From Lentisphaerota bacterium (GTDB lineage Bacteria > Verrucomicrobiota > Lentisphaeria > Victivallales > Victivallaceae): a stretch of 64,000 bases of DNA. Position 1 is the first letter of the stretch, and each line of letters opens with the position of its first letter. Shown piece after piece: positions 54,118 to 62,796 of this stretch. The notes under the pieces are model-generated. The model was given only the letters and a program-made list of their open reading frames with translations, was not told the origin of the DNA and made no database searches. The stretch lies in assembly GCA_015061815.1 (NCBI GenBank), contig SUVW01000004.1:1-64000 (forward strand), in the 5' to 3' direction. The position numbers and the translations under genes are program-made.

Positions 54118-54729
54118 ATGACTGTCAAAACATTGCCTCTCGGAGCATTTGCCACTAACTGTTATCTGGTATTCATGCCGGAAACCGGAGAGCTTTTCAT
54201 TATCGACCCTGCTGCGGAAGCCGGGAAAATAATCGCGGAAGCCGGGAATTTTTCATTCAAAAAAGCACGGATACTGCTGACACATGCCCACATTGATCAC
54301 ATTTCAGCGGCCGGAGAAGTGGCACGGGCATTGAATATCAGCAAAGTTGAACTTGCTCCCGGTGATCACAGTATGTATATGAGCGAAGCCAACAGCATTC
54401 CTCCATACTTCCCCCCGGTCAAAGATCTGCCGCCGGTTTCAGACTTTGATCAGGTGACTGATTGTACTATTATCGCACTGCCCGGACATACTGCCGGAGG
54501 CAGCGGCTTTCTCTTTGATGACGGCAAAGAAAAGATTCTCATTTCCGGCGATACCCTCTTCTGCGGTTCGATCGGCCGCACCGATCTGCCTGGCGGAGAT
54601 TACGCAACTTTGATGAACTCCATTGCTGCCAATCTGCTGTCCCTGCCGGATGATATTACCGTTTGCCCCGGTCACGGCGGACAAACGACCATCGGCTTTG
54701 AAAAGAAACATAATCCATACTTAAATTGA
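54118..54729 (+). CDS. MBL-fold metallohydrolase (glyoxalase II-like)
   Basis: A 203-residue protein with the zinc motif THAHIDH, then GHTAGGSGFL, ISGDTLFCGSIGRTDLPGGD and CPGHGG, the arrangement of single-domain glyoxalase II-type hydrolases. The substrate may be a thioester such as S-lactoylglutathione or another thiol adduct; it lacks the C-terminal domain of classical GloB. CGGAG lies 9 bp before the ATG, within the end of the preceding gene, and pyrK starts 7 bp after its stop. Confidence 0.88.
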   Translation: MTVKTLPLGAFATNCYLVFMPETGELFIIDPAAEAGKIIAEAGNFSFKKARILLTHAHIDHISAAGEVARALNISKVELAPGDHSMYMSEANSIPPYFPPVKDLPPVSDFDQVTDCTIIALPGHTAGGSGFLFDDGKEKILISGDTLFCGSIGRTDLPGGDYATLMNSIAANLLSLPDDITVCPGHGGQTTIGFEKKHNPYLN

Positions 54730-54736
54730 GGTAAAT

Positions 54737-55516
54737 ATGGCAATTTGTAAAATCATCAGCAACTCCCGTATGCATGGAGATTATTTCCGGGCAGTATTTG
54801 ATGCCCCGGAAATCGCTCCGGCAAGCAACCCCGGACAATTTGTCCACATCCGGATCGACAACCGTCTGGATAACATGCTGCGCCGCCCATTCAGCATCCA
54901 CAATGCTGAAAACGGATGCCTGACCATCGTTTACAAGGTCGTCGGCAAAGGTACTCAAGCTCTGTCAGAACTGCCGCAAGGCACTCCATGCGACATTCTC
55001 GGTCCTTGCGGAAAAGGCTTTTCCCGTCCGGATGATGATGTCATTCCGGTGGCAGTTTGCGGCGGTTACGGTGCGGCCGCCACCTTTATGCTGACCCGGC
55101 AGAGCAAAAACGGCGGCATCCTGCTTCTCGGTGCGCGCAGCGAGAAGGATCTTTTGCTGACTCAAGAGTACTCCCGGGCCGGATTTCAGGTAAAAATCGC
55201 GACCGATGACGGTTCTGCCGGAATCAAAGGCCGGGTCACCGATATGTTCCCGGAACTTCTGGAGGAGTATAAAGGGAAAAAGCTTTTCTTCTACGGCTGC
55301 GGTCCGCATCCGATGCTTATGGCATTGGCCAAACTTATGCGGGAAAACGGTTTGGATGGCGAATTGAGCGTCGATCACATCATGTGCTGCGGTGTCGGAG
55401 CATGCTTCGGATGCGTAGTAAAGGTCAACGACCACGCCCATCCGGGAGAATGGATGTATGCCCGCAGCTGCGCGGACGGCCCGGTTTTCAAACTTGCAGA
55501 TATTTATACGGAGTAA
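54737..55516 (+). CDS. pyrK: dihydroorotate dehydrogenase, electron-transfer subunit
   Basis: A 259-residue FAD and [2Fe-2S] protein that passes electrons from PyrD to NAD+. The N-terminal ferredoxin-reductase-like fold has RRPFSIHNAE (FAD) and VAVCGGYGAAA (NAD). The C-terminal cluster cysteines are in MCCGVGACFGCVVK and YARSCADGPVF. It sits directly before pyrD (3-bp gap), forming the class 1B enzyme. Confidence 0.94.
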   Translation: MAICKIISNSRMHGDYFRAVFDAPEIAPASNPGQFVHIRIDNRLDNMLRRPFSIHNAENGCLTIVYKVVGKGTQALSELPQGTPCDILGPCGKGFSRPDDDVIPVAVCGGYGAAATFMLTRQSKNGGILLLGARSEKDLLLTQEYSRAGFQVKIATDDGSAGIKGRVTDMFPELLEEYKGKKLFFYGCGPHPMLMALAKLMRENGLDGELSVDHIMCCGVGACFGCVVKVNDHAHPGEWMYARSCADGPVFKLADIYTE

Positions 55517-55519
55517 ATC

Positions 55520-56443
55520 ATGGCAGATCTCAAAGTTGATTTTGGTAAATTCCAGTTGAAAAATCCGGTAATGACCGCCTCCGGCACCTTCGGATACGGC
55601 TTGGAATATTCGCAATTTTACGACATCTCCCGCCTCGGCGCGATCGTTGTCAAAGGCATCCGCAGTGTTCCTTCTGACGGCAACCCCACCCCCCGTGTGG
55701 CAGAAGTTACCGGCGGCATGCTCAATGCCATCGGCCTGCAGGGACCGGGAGTGGAAAAATTCCTCAACGATGAACACTATCTGCCGGGGGTGAAAAAAAC
55801 CGGTGCAACCGTGATCGTCAATATCTGGGGCAAAACCGCCGAAGAGTATGCCGAAGTCGCTGCCCGGCTCGAAGCTGAAGCCCAAGCCGATATCACCGCT
55901 TTGGAAATCAACATCTCCTGCCCCAATGTCAAAGCCGGCGGTGCCGCATTCGGAACTGATCCGAAACTTGCCGAACAGGTGATATCCGCAGTTCGCAGCG
56001 CAACCACTCTGCCGCTTATCACCAAGTTGAGCCCCAATGTCACCAGTATCGCCGAATTTGCCCGCATTGCCGAAGCTTGCGGCAGTGATGCAGTTTCATT
56101 GATCAACACCATTTCGGCTATGTCGATCGATATCGAAACCCGGCGGACGAAATTAGCCAACCGCACCGGCGGACTTTCCGGACCGGCAGTCAAACCGGTG
56201 GCCGTGCGGATGGTGAACGAGGTATACCGCGCAGTCAAACTTCCCATCATCGGCATGGGTGGCATCTGCAACGGTGCGGATGCAGTGGAATTTATGATTG
56301 CCGGTGCAACTGCTGTAGCAGTAGGCACGGCCAACTTTGTTGATCCGTTTGCCCCGCTGCAGGTGATCGACTTCATCAATGAATACTGTGACCGGCACGG
56401 AATAAAATCAGTTGCAGAATTGACCGGTTCACTGCTCAACTGA
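55520..56443 (+). CDS. pyrD: dihydroorotate dehydrogenase, class 1B catalytic subunit
   Basis: A 307-residue FMN enzyme oxidising dihydroorotate to orotate in pyrimidine synthesis. Motifs: NPVMTASGTFGYG, NAIGLQGPG, EINISCPNVKAGG (catalytic Cys), SLINTISAMSID and GMGGICNGADAVEF. GGAG lies 6 bp before the ATG. The NAD-linked 1B form fits anaerobic growth. A bidirectional terminator follows. Confidence 0.95.
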   Translation: MADLKVDFGKFQLKNPVMTASGTFGYGLEYSQFYDISRLGAIVVKGIRSVPSDGNPTPRVAEVTGGMLNAIGLQGPGVEKFLNDEHYLPGVKKTGATVIVNIWGKTAEEYAEVAARLEAEAQADITALEINISCPNVKAGGAAFGTDPKLAEQVISAVRSATTLPLITKLSPNVTSIAEFARIAEACGSDAVSLINTISAMSIDIETRRTKLANRTGGLSGPAVKPVAVRMVNEVYRAVKLPIIGMGGICNGADAVEFMIAGATAVAVGTANFVDPFAPLQVIDFINEYCDRHGIKSVAELTGSLLN

Positions 56444-56459
56444 CCGGAACAAAAAATCC

Positions 56460-56508
56460 GGGGCGGTGCAAACCTTAAAATAAGGTACGCAACGCCCCTT
56501 TTATTTTT
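56460..56508. terminator. bidirectional rho-independent terminator
   Basis: Outer stem GGGGCG (56460-56465)/CGCCCC (56493-56498) with an inner stem ACCTTA/TAAGGT, followed by TTTTATTTTT on the plus strand and GGATTTTTTG on the minus strand. It ends pyrD and probably the opposing envelope cluster. Confidence 0.88.
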
Positions 56509-56643
56509 CAGCAGCAAAACAAGTTGCAGCGACAGAAAATCCTGGATCACCAAAAGTTTGGGGAATATTACCCTTCAAAAAGGCATCTTATCCGCGAAAT
56601 AACTTTGCAGCACCGCCATTTTCCGTTTCCGCCATATTGATAT

Positions 56644-56802
56644 TCAGCGGAAAACCCCTTCACCATAAGGATTCATCTCCCATGAAGCCGGAGTATTCTG
56701 CGGTATCGGACTGATTCCCTCTCTCTCGATTTGAGTACAGCCTGTCAACAAAAATACCGCTGCCACACTGACAGCGGTAAGAAGCAATATCTGTCTGCTC
56801 AT
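56644..56802 (-). CDS. 52-aa lipoprotein with IPxNxPxSWE motif
   Basis: Encodes a lipoprotein signal with lipobox LLTGC (Cys21) and a short mature part containing SPIPQNTPASWEMNPYGEG. A motif of the form Px(N/R)xPxSWE is remembered from small lipoproteins of Verrucomicrobia-type bacteria, but its role is unknown. The start overlaps the stop of the 42-aa membrane peptide gene (ATGA), placing it as third gene of an operon with the coiled-coil membrane protein. Confidence 0.72.
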   Translation of the reverse strand: MSRQILLLTAVSVAAVFLLTGCTQIEREGISPIPQNTPASWEMNPYGEGVFR

Positions 56803-56927
56803 TTAAGCCCCAACAGGGTATGAAAAAGACTGTACTCATTCATTTCCAACACCTGCAGCGCGACTGCCGCCGCTGACAACAACAGTGTCAGAATGATCAT
56901 GATGGTGAAAAATTTTGATTTCAACAT
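56799..56927 (-). CDS. 42-aa single-pass membrane peptide
   Basis: Encodes MLKSKFFTIMIILTLLLSAA and a further 22 residues (EMNEYSLFHTLLG near the end). One hydrophobic helix at about 6-25 suggests an inner-membrane anchor. GGAG lies about 8 bp before the ATG at 56927. It starts 15 bp after the coiled-coil gene and overlaps the 52-aa lipoprotein gene by 4 bp. Coupling on both sides supports it being real. Confidence 0.65.
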   Translation of the reverse strand: MLKSKFFTIMIILTLLLSAAAVALQVLEMNEYSLFHTLLGLK

Positions 56928-56942
56928 GCGTCAATCTCCGGC

Positions 56943-58364
56943 TTACTTTTTGAATGTGACTTTATCGCCGACCTTTATCATACCGGCCTTACCGGTCGGG
57001 ATATTGGCAGTGGATTCAGTTTTATCAACATTATTCAGTGTCACTGCAGCGATAAATTCACCGTCGCGGGTGATGTTGAAATTCAAACCGCTTTCCAGAT
57101 CCGGATTGATCAGCAATGTCTTGTTCCCGATCGTCTGGGTAACAGTGGTTTCCGTACCGAAATCGATCACGATGTAACCGTAATCCGGAGATACTTTGGA
57201 AACTGTCCCGACGACAACACTGCGGGCATTATTCGAACCGCGCACCCAAGCCTGCGGATCAGCATCGCTGTCTTTCAGAGCAAGAATGGTTTTATAGTCA
57301 CCGATAACTCCGTTGAGCCGTTTGATCTCTTTGTCACGGTTGGCAACAGTGGTCTGCAAATTGCCGATATTGCGGTGAGCTGAACTCAACTGCCCCTGCA
57401 GTGCGGGAATTTTGGCCAATTCACTGTTATTGGTGCTGACGATCTTGCCCGGATCGGAATAACCTCTGGAAAGATCATCTTTGAATCCGGCAACTTTCAA
57501 CCGGGCGGCAATGGAACTCAAAGCTCCGGCATATTTGATACGGGCATTTTTATGAGCATTCACCGCATCTTCCAGCGGACGGATGCCGTTGCGGGCATTG
57601 CTGTAAATGGCATTGCGGTCGACCTTTTTACCGGCGATCCGGTCGATCTGGTCAACAATTGCCGAACGGGAAGAATAAAGTGCGCTGACCGCACTGCTGA
57701 TCTTGTTGATCCGGGCGCGGTAGGTGGAAAGGTTGGCAAAGTCTGCTTTAGTACCGGTCCCGGCACCGATGACACTGCCGATACGGGCAAACGTATCTGC
57801 CATCTGATCACGCTGCTGGGTGACATTGCGCAACTCCGCTTCGCGGCGGCGCAAGGTGTCGCGGGTCTCAACGAACAACCGGACAAAATCTTTATTCAAA
57901 GCGGTGAATTTGCCGACTTTCTGACCGAATTCCTCCTCATTGAAAGTTTTATTATCCAGTGCCAGATCAGCTTCAGCCAAACCATCGGCAGCCCCCTTGC
58001 GGAATACTCCCTCGATATTCCGGGCACTTTCGCTGATAGATTTGCTCATGGCCGCCCACCCGGCAAGAGCATTTTCATACTGTTTGACAAACTCCGCACT
58101 CTGTTGGGTCAGATTTTTCAGCTGATTATCCATACCGCTTTTGGAATAGGTTTTATGCGAAAGCTTCTGGGCGGTCAATTCGGGAGCAAATTTATTGTCA
58201 CTTTGTGTATCAATGGTCTGGGCACTGGTATGAATGGCATTGCTCATCTGCATCCACCCATCTACGAACTGCACCCGCTTTTCGTAGAGGAAATAGGAAA
58301 ACACAGCACTTACCAATGCAAGTATCAAAACGATGACACAAGTGATGATGTTAAAAGTTTTCAT
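56943..58364 (-). CDS. membrane-anchored coiled-coil protein of unknown function
   Basis: A 473-residue protein with one N-terminal transmembrane helix (about 5-27), a long helical, coiled-coil-rich body (about 60-370, with several Gln/Lys/Glu heptad-like runs such as NVTQQRDQMADTFARIG) and a small beta-rich C-terminal domain (about 385-473: SVVVGTVSKVSPDYGYIVIDFG, GLNFNITRDGEF). That topology puts the body in the periplasm. No enzyme motif is visible. The ATG at 58364 (MKTFNII) follows AAGGTG by 9 bp. It is the first gene of a cluster with two tiny membrane proteins and may form an envelope-spanning structure. Confidence 0.8.
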   Translation of the reverse strand: MKTFNIITCVIVLILALVSAVFSYFLYEKRVQFVDGWMQMSNAIHTSAQTIDTQSDNKFAPELTAQKLSHKTYSKSGMDNQLKNLTQQSAEFVKQYENALAGWAAMSKSISESARNIEGVFRKGAADGLAEADLALDNKTFNEEEFGQKVGKFTALNKDFVRLFVETRDTLRRREAELRNVTQQRDQMADTFARIGSVIGAGTGTKADFANLSTYRARINKISSAVSALYSSRSAIVDQIDRIAGKKVDRNAIYSNARNGIRPLEDAVNAHKNARIKYAGALSSIAARLKVAGFKDDLSRGYSDPGKIVSTNNSELAKIPALQGQLSSAHRNIGNLQTTVANRDKEIKRLNGVIGDYKTILALKDSDADPQAWVRGSNNARSVVVGTVSKVSPDYGYIVIDFGTETTVTQTIGNKTLLINPDLESGLNFNITRDGEFIAAVTLNNVDKTESTANIPTGKAGMIKVGDKVTFKK

Positions 58365-58515
58365 TGTCGGCACACCTTCAAATTTTAATTATACATACAA
58401 TAAAATATTACAAAACAAAATGCACTTTATAGAACTTAACACGTAAATGACAGTTTTCAAATCCAGAATACGATTTTTTTGCAAAAAAACGCTATTTTTT
58501 TCAGAAAAACCGTTT

Positions 58516-58782
58516 TTACAATACAAAACGCACACCTTCGGCCCGGGAAAAGAGCTTGGCCAACTCTCTGGCCTGTTCCAGAGAAACAACCTCTCCGGCG
58601 ACCCGCAAAGCCGTATATTTGCCGCCTCCGGAACTTTCACCGTCAGTAATTTCCAAAGCCACATTTTCCTGTTCACCGATACCGGCAACAGCGGCGCGGC
58701 TTCTGGCGGTCAAACTGCCGTCAGTTATCACTCTGAACTCCCAGCGGCAGGGAAATTTGATTTTTTCAGAATTGTTTTTCAT
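58516..58782 (-). CDS. DUF493/YbeD-like small protein
   Basis: An 88-residue protein with the ferredoxin-like pattern of the DUF493 family: FPCRWEFRVITDGS near the start, KYTALRVAGEVVSLEQARELAKLFS and a C-terminal VRFVL. E. coli YbeD lies beside lipB, and its function is not settled. Here it overlaps the end of the cysteine desulfurase gene by 17 bp. The start at 58782 follows GGAGG by about 9 bp. Confidence 0.72.
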   Translation of the reverse strand: MKNNSEKIKFPCRWEFRVITDGSLTARSRAAVAGIGEQENVALEITDGESSGGGKYTALRVAGEVVSLEQARELAKLFSRAEGVRFVL

Positions 58783-59971
58783 TCCTGTGTTCCTCCCAAT
58801 ACGGAGATATCTCCCGGAGCCGGGCAATGATCGGCGGCAGTTTTTCAGCAACAAAATCCAACTCCTCCGGAGTGTTGTAACGGGATAAACTGAAACGGAC
58901 CGTACCGTGAGCTGAACTGTACGGCACTCCCATCGCCCGCAGAACATGGGATGGTTCCAAGCTGCCGGTGGTACAGGCCGAACCGCTGCTGGCGCAGATA
59001 CCCAGAACATCCAGAAGCATCAAAATACTCTCGCCCTCAATACTTTCAAAACTCACCGAACTTGTTCCCGGCAAACGATCTTCGCCCAAGCCGTTGATTT
59101 CGATTCGCGGTATGGATGCCAGCAGTTTTGCTTCAAAACCATCGCGCATATTTTTCAGAACACGATACTCTTCATCAAGATTGGCTGCCGCCATTTCACA
59201 AGCTTTGCCAAGACCGATGATCGAAGCTGTATTTTCAGTTCCGCCCCGGCGGTTTCTTTCCTGATGTCCACCGCAGATCAACGGAGTAAAAATGATCCCC
59301 CGGCGGACGTATAATGCCCCGATCCCTTTGGGAGCGTGAAGTTTATGCCCGGAAACAGAAAGAAAATCTATTCCGGCAGCTTCCACATCGATTTTCACTT
59401 TCCCGGCCGCCTGAACTGCATCGGTATGAAAATATGCCCCTTTTGAGTGAGCGATGGCTGCGATCTCTGCCACCGGAAAGATGATCCCGGTCTCATTGTT
59501 CCCCCACATGGCTGAAACGATTGCGGTATTTTCATCCACTGCGTTTTTCAATGCTGCCATATCCAGCTGTCCACGCCGGTCAACCCCGATCAATTCGATG
59601 GTGAAACCTTTGCGGCTCAACTCCTCGCAATAGTGAAGCACCGCCGGATGTTCAACAGCAGTCGTAACCACCTTTTTTCTCTCCGGCACAGCATTCAAGG
59701 CCGCATTTATCGCCGCATTGTCACTCTCGGTTCCGCAGCTGGTAAAAATTATTTCAGTGGCACACCCCTCTTTGTCACGGAATTTGGCTCCGAGCAATCC
59801 GGCAACCTGACAACGGGCTGTTTCAATATCTGCTGCGATACTGCCGCCGAAACGGTGGATACTGGACGGATTGCCGTATCTTTCGCAAAAGTACGGCTGC
59901 ATGGCGGCAAAAACCTCCGGAGCTACCGCAGTGGTGGCGTTGTTATCAAGATATATTATCTGTCTTTCCAT
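58766..59971 (-). CDS. cysteine desulfurase (NifS/IscS family)
   Basis: A 401-residue PLP enzyme that takes sulfur from cysteine for Fe-S clusters and thiolation. It has YLDNNATTAV, TAVEHPAVL, FHTDAVQAAGK, the PLP lysine in SVSGHKLHAPKG and the active cysteine loop CASSGSACTTG. The short loop around the Cys resembles NifS-like group I enzymes. ATG at 59971 is chosen over a TTG at 59980; both have weak ribosome-binding sites. A second, divergent member lies at 62797. Confidence 0.92.
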   Translation of the reverse strand: MERQIIYLDNNATTAVAPEVFAAMQPYFCERYGNPSSIHRFGGSIAADIETARCQVAGLLGAKFRDKEGCATEIIFTSCGTESDNAAINAALNAVPERKKVVTTAVEHPAVLHYCEELSRKGFTIELIGVDRRGQLDMAALKNAVDENTAIVSAMWGNNETGIIFPVAEIAAIAHSKGAYFHTDAVQAAGKVKIDVEAAGIDFLSVSGHKLHAPKGIGALYVRRGIIFTPLICGGHQERNRRGGTENTASIIGLGKACEMAAANLDEEYRVLKNMRDGFEAKLLASIPRIEINGLGEDRLPGTSSVSFESIEGESILMLLDVLGICASSGSACTTGSLEPSHVLRAMGVPYSSAHGTVRFSLSRYNTPEELDFVAEKLPPIIARLREISPYWEEHRNEKQF

Positions 59972-59984
59972 AATATTCAACCGC

Positions 59985-61301
59985 TTAAAGATTTTTCAAT
60001 GCTGCTTCAATAATTGCTTCTGCAGCCTCCGGAGCGACCGTATCAACTCCCGGCTGAACTTCATATCCACCGCGCGGGAAACACTCTTTCATCGGCACAT
60101 AACCGGATTGGGACTGGGAAAGTGTGACTATAAAAGTATTTTCAAAGGGGGACTCTTTGCGGATCGCTTCGGCGACACCGTTGAATGGTTCTCCTGGCAG
60201 AGAAACCAGAGCCAGTTTTTTACCGAATTCGATCGTGGTCAACCGGCAATCATGCGAAGGCTTGCTCTTTGCCCGGCAATCCAATGTCCGCTGGGCGAAA
60301 TACCGCAGCGCGGCAGGAACTTTGTTGGCCAAATCCTGACTTTCAAAATCACCCTCTTTGGGAATATCCGGGACAGTTGCCAGGGTATGTTCCGCTTCCG
60401 CGACCTCCGCATCGGTCAACTTCCGGTGCGGGATGGTCACCACTGAATTTTTAACAGTCATCTCATCGGTATCCAACTTGGTCAATTTATCCAATCGCGC
60501 CAGCACGATGGCGGCATATCCCCGGCCGATGCGTACCGCTTCATCATAATTGGTCTGATTGACCTTCTGCCGGAAATCGAAGTGATTGATATTGCCGGAA
60601 GCATCATCCAGCACCAGAACCGGCATGCCGGCTTTCAATTCGTGCTGGATCTCCTGAACAAAACGGCCGTACCAGTCAGCGGAAACCAGATTTCCACCGA
60701 TAGTATCACCGTGATTGGCGATATTGCAGAGCAGTGCGGCAGTTTTACCATTCTGAATGATACGGATAATGCCGATGGTACGGTCGAAATCGCTCTCCGG
60801 CTTGTCGATATCCGGATTACCCCAGCCGGGATTGGTCACGATATCGCCGCTTTTCATCCAGTAACGGCGGACAAAACCATAGGGGTTATTGTAAACTGAA
60901 CCGTACTCTATTTCTCCCGGCTGCAGATTCATAACTGCCCGTTCCAAAGCGCGAAGTGCCGCATCGATCATCCGGTCGAGAGCAAATTTTGCCAACTCAT
61001 CCAAGCCGCTGCGGAACTCCGGACCGGTGTGGGTGTGAGTGGCACAAATGATGGTGTTGTTGAAAAACTCTTCTCCGAACTTCTCCACCATACGCTCTTT
61101 CAGCGGTTCAAGGATAACGTTGCAGATGCTTATAAGATCGAAACTCAACACCGCGCTGCGGCATTTACCATTATCAAAAACCACCGTTTTGACATACAAA
61201 TCATCATACATGCCCACATTGGGGCGTTTATTCATATATCCGGCAAGACCGACACCGACCGGCGGCGTGATTATTTCTTGAGCATAACCGATATTCAACA
61301 T
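59985..61301 (-). CDS. neutral/alkaline ceramidase-like hydrolase (N-terminal domain only)
   Basis: A 438-residue protein resembling the N-terminal zinc-hydrolase domain of neutral ceramidases: GYAQEIITPPVGVGLAGYM, ATHTHTGPE (zinc His residues), CNIANHGDT and LVSLPGEPFN. The C-terminal Ig-like domain of true ceramidases is absent, and no signal peptide is visible, so ceramide is unlikely as the natural substrate. AAGGGA precedes the ATG by 6 bp. It lies between the MFS transporter and the cysteine desulfurase on the same strand. Uptake and hydrolysis of an amide or glycoside imported by the MFS protein is a reasonable guess. Confidence 0.78.
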   Translation of the reverse strand: MLNIGYAQEIITPPVGVGLAGYMNKRPNVGMYDDLYVKTVVFDNGKCRSAVLSFDLISICNVILEPLKERMVEKFGEEFFNNTIICATHTHTGPEFRSGLDELAKFALDRMIDAALRALERAVMNLQPGEIEYGSVYNNPYGFVRRYWMKSGDIVTNPGWGNPDIDKPESDFDRTIGIIRIIQNGKTAALLCNIANHGDTIGGNLVSADWYGRFVQEIQHELKAGMPVLVLDDASGNINHFDFRQKVNQTNYDEAVRIGRGYAAIVLARLDKLTKLDTDEMTVKNSVVTIPHRKLTDAEVAEAEHTLATVPDIPKEGDFESQDLANKVPAALRYFAQRTLDCRAKSKPSHDCRLTTIEFGKKLALVSLPGEPFNGVAEAIRKESPFENTFIVTLSQSQSGYVPMKECFPRGGYEVQPGVDTVAPEAAEAIIEAALKNL

Positions 61302-61325
61302 GCTTTTTCCCTTTGAATTATGATT

Positions 61326-62600
61326 TTATTTATATTTTTTCACGTAATGACCTCTGGTTTCCGGCAGCTTCCACGAAGCGGCAAAAGCAGTAAGAGCAAT
61401 TGCCGCCAGAACGACAAAAAGCGTCAGATATGCACCGGAAGAATATGTCACCACTCCCTCGGCATTGGTCGAGTGGTCAAAACAATTCAACAGTATTCCG
61501 ATCAATTGGGAAACGATCCCCACCGAGAGATAACCGAACATATTGGATACCGCTGAAGATTGGGCTATAATGCTTTTGGCATTGTATTCCTGCATGATCA
61601 TAGTGAATATCGGCGGCATCCCGGCAGCAGCGGCAAAAAGGCAGAAAAGTACAGCAAAAGCCGGATAATGCCAGTGAAAATAGATCGCAGGGATCATCAT
61701 CAGACTGCTGAATGTACACACCCCGACAGAAATTATCGCCAGAGGCCGGCGGCGGTTACCGGTCAAACGGGTCAGAAAGCTGGCCCCGAGCATTACACTC
61801 ATGCAGACCAGGGTAAGCGCAAAAATCACTCCCGCCGCACCGTTGCTGCTCATCCCGGCAAAATCCTGAAGAAATTTTTTGCCGAATACAGTCTGGATCA
61901 CCAGATAAATGCAGAAGACCGTTGCGTTGCAGAATATTATCAGCCAGCTCAAAGGATTTTTAAGGATCAGAGCAAAAGGTTTGAGCGAAAACGGAGTTTC
62001 GGGTATCGGCGGCAATTGGGCCTTGCGGACATTCAACGCCATAAGCAGATAAATGAACGTGGCAATGACCGCTGCAGCCAACAGGATATGCCGCCAGTTG
62101 AATACCCCGCAGAGAGCCGCAAAAGGAAGCGACCCCATCAATCCTCCGGCGTAACCGCAGGTATAGGCGATCCCGAACATGACCGCATAATTCTTTCTGC
62201 CGAATATACGGTCAGCTTCCCGCACCAGACTCAAATACATCGTACTGGCTCCGATGCCGGTCAGTGCACGGGCCAGATAAAGCAGACTGATACTGCTGCA
62301 CAGAGGGAAAAGATATATACCCAGCAGAAAAATAACGCCGCCGCAAAGCACCACCCGGGTACCGCAGAAGCGGTCGATAAGTGAGCCGGAAACCAGCTGG
62401 CAGACCGCATACGGATAAACGAAAGCAGAAGCCAGATTGGCCATCTGCAGTGCATCCAGCTGCAATTCACCGCTCAAAGTGTCGTAGATCGTCCCCGGCA
62501 GAGCGGTACGCTGAAAATAAGAGGCGGCATAAATCAGTACCAGCGGAACAAATATCCACAACCCCTGTCTTTTCTGATAAATTTCCTGCCAGATACCCAT
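61326..62600 (-). CDS. MFS transporter
   Basis: A 424-residue inner-membrane protein with about 12 transmembrane helices. The loop 2-3 motif appears as GSLIDRFCGTRVVL; ARALTGIGAS and GYAGGLMGSLP fit the hexuronate/glycerol-3-phosphate-type MFS. The substrate is unknown. AAAGGTG lies 7 bp before the ATG. It has its own promoter and probably leads an operon with the ceramidase-like gene 24 bp downstream. Confidence 0.88.
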   Translation of the reverse strand: MGIWQEIYQKRQGLWIFVPLVLIYAASYFQRTALPGTIYDTLSGELQLDALQMANLASAFVYPYAVCQLVSGSLIDRFCGTRVVLCGGVIFLLGIYLFPLCSSISLLYLARALTGIGASTMYLSLVREADRIFGRKNYAVMFGIAYTCGYAGGLMGSLPFAALCGVFNWRHILLAAAVIATFIYLLMALNVRKAQLPPIPETPFSLKPFALILKNPLSWLIIFCNATVFCIYLVIQTVFGKKFLQDFAGMSSNGAAGVIFALTLVCMSVMLGASFLTRLTGNRRRPLAIISVGVCTFSSLMMIPAIYFHWHYPAFAVLFCLFAAAAGMPPIFTMIMQEYNAKSIIAQSSAVSNMFGYLSVGIVSQLIGILLNCFDHSTNAEGVVTYSSGAYLTLFVVLAAIALTAFAASWKLPETRGHYVKKYK

Positions 62601-62640
62601 TAATCAACACCTTTGAACAAATTTGCGATCACTTCCTGTT

Positions 62641-62669
62641 AATATAGCATTCCCGGGGCAGTTTTTCAA
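62641..62669 (-). promoter_or_regulatory. promoter of the MFS transporter operon
   Basis: On the minus strand TTGAAA (62669-62664), 17 bp, TATATT (62646-62641), about 40 bp before the start codon. Confidence 0.65.
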
Positions 62670-62677
62670 TAGAAGAG

Positions 62678-62706
62678 TTGACAAATCATCATGTTTGTGA
62701 TATATT
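62678..62706 (+). promoter_or_regulatory. promoter of the second NifS-like gene
   Basis: TTGACA (62678-62683), 17 bp, TATATT (62701-62706). This is the best consensus match in the window and diverges from the MFS promoter with 8 bp between the two -35 boxes. Confidence 0.75.
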
Positions 62707-62796
62707 TCTGCACACAGCACTTCAGCTGTACAAGCTTTAAAAAAAACGGTGAAGACCACCAATCTTTTCCGGGGATATTTTCAGGAAAATGCGACT

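Noticed and set aside
56560-56625. 15-codon minus-strand frame MAETENGGAAKLFRG after the 52-aa lipoprotein gene
   Set aside because: No ribosome-binding site, and it would end just before the bidirectional terminator with no other support.
58516-59010. 164-codon reading of the DUF493 frame
   Set aside because: The extra N-terminal part lies antisense-free but in a different frame within the cysteine desulfurase gene; the family pattern begins at the ATG at 58782.
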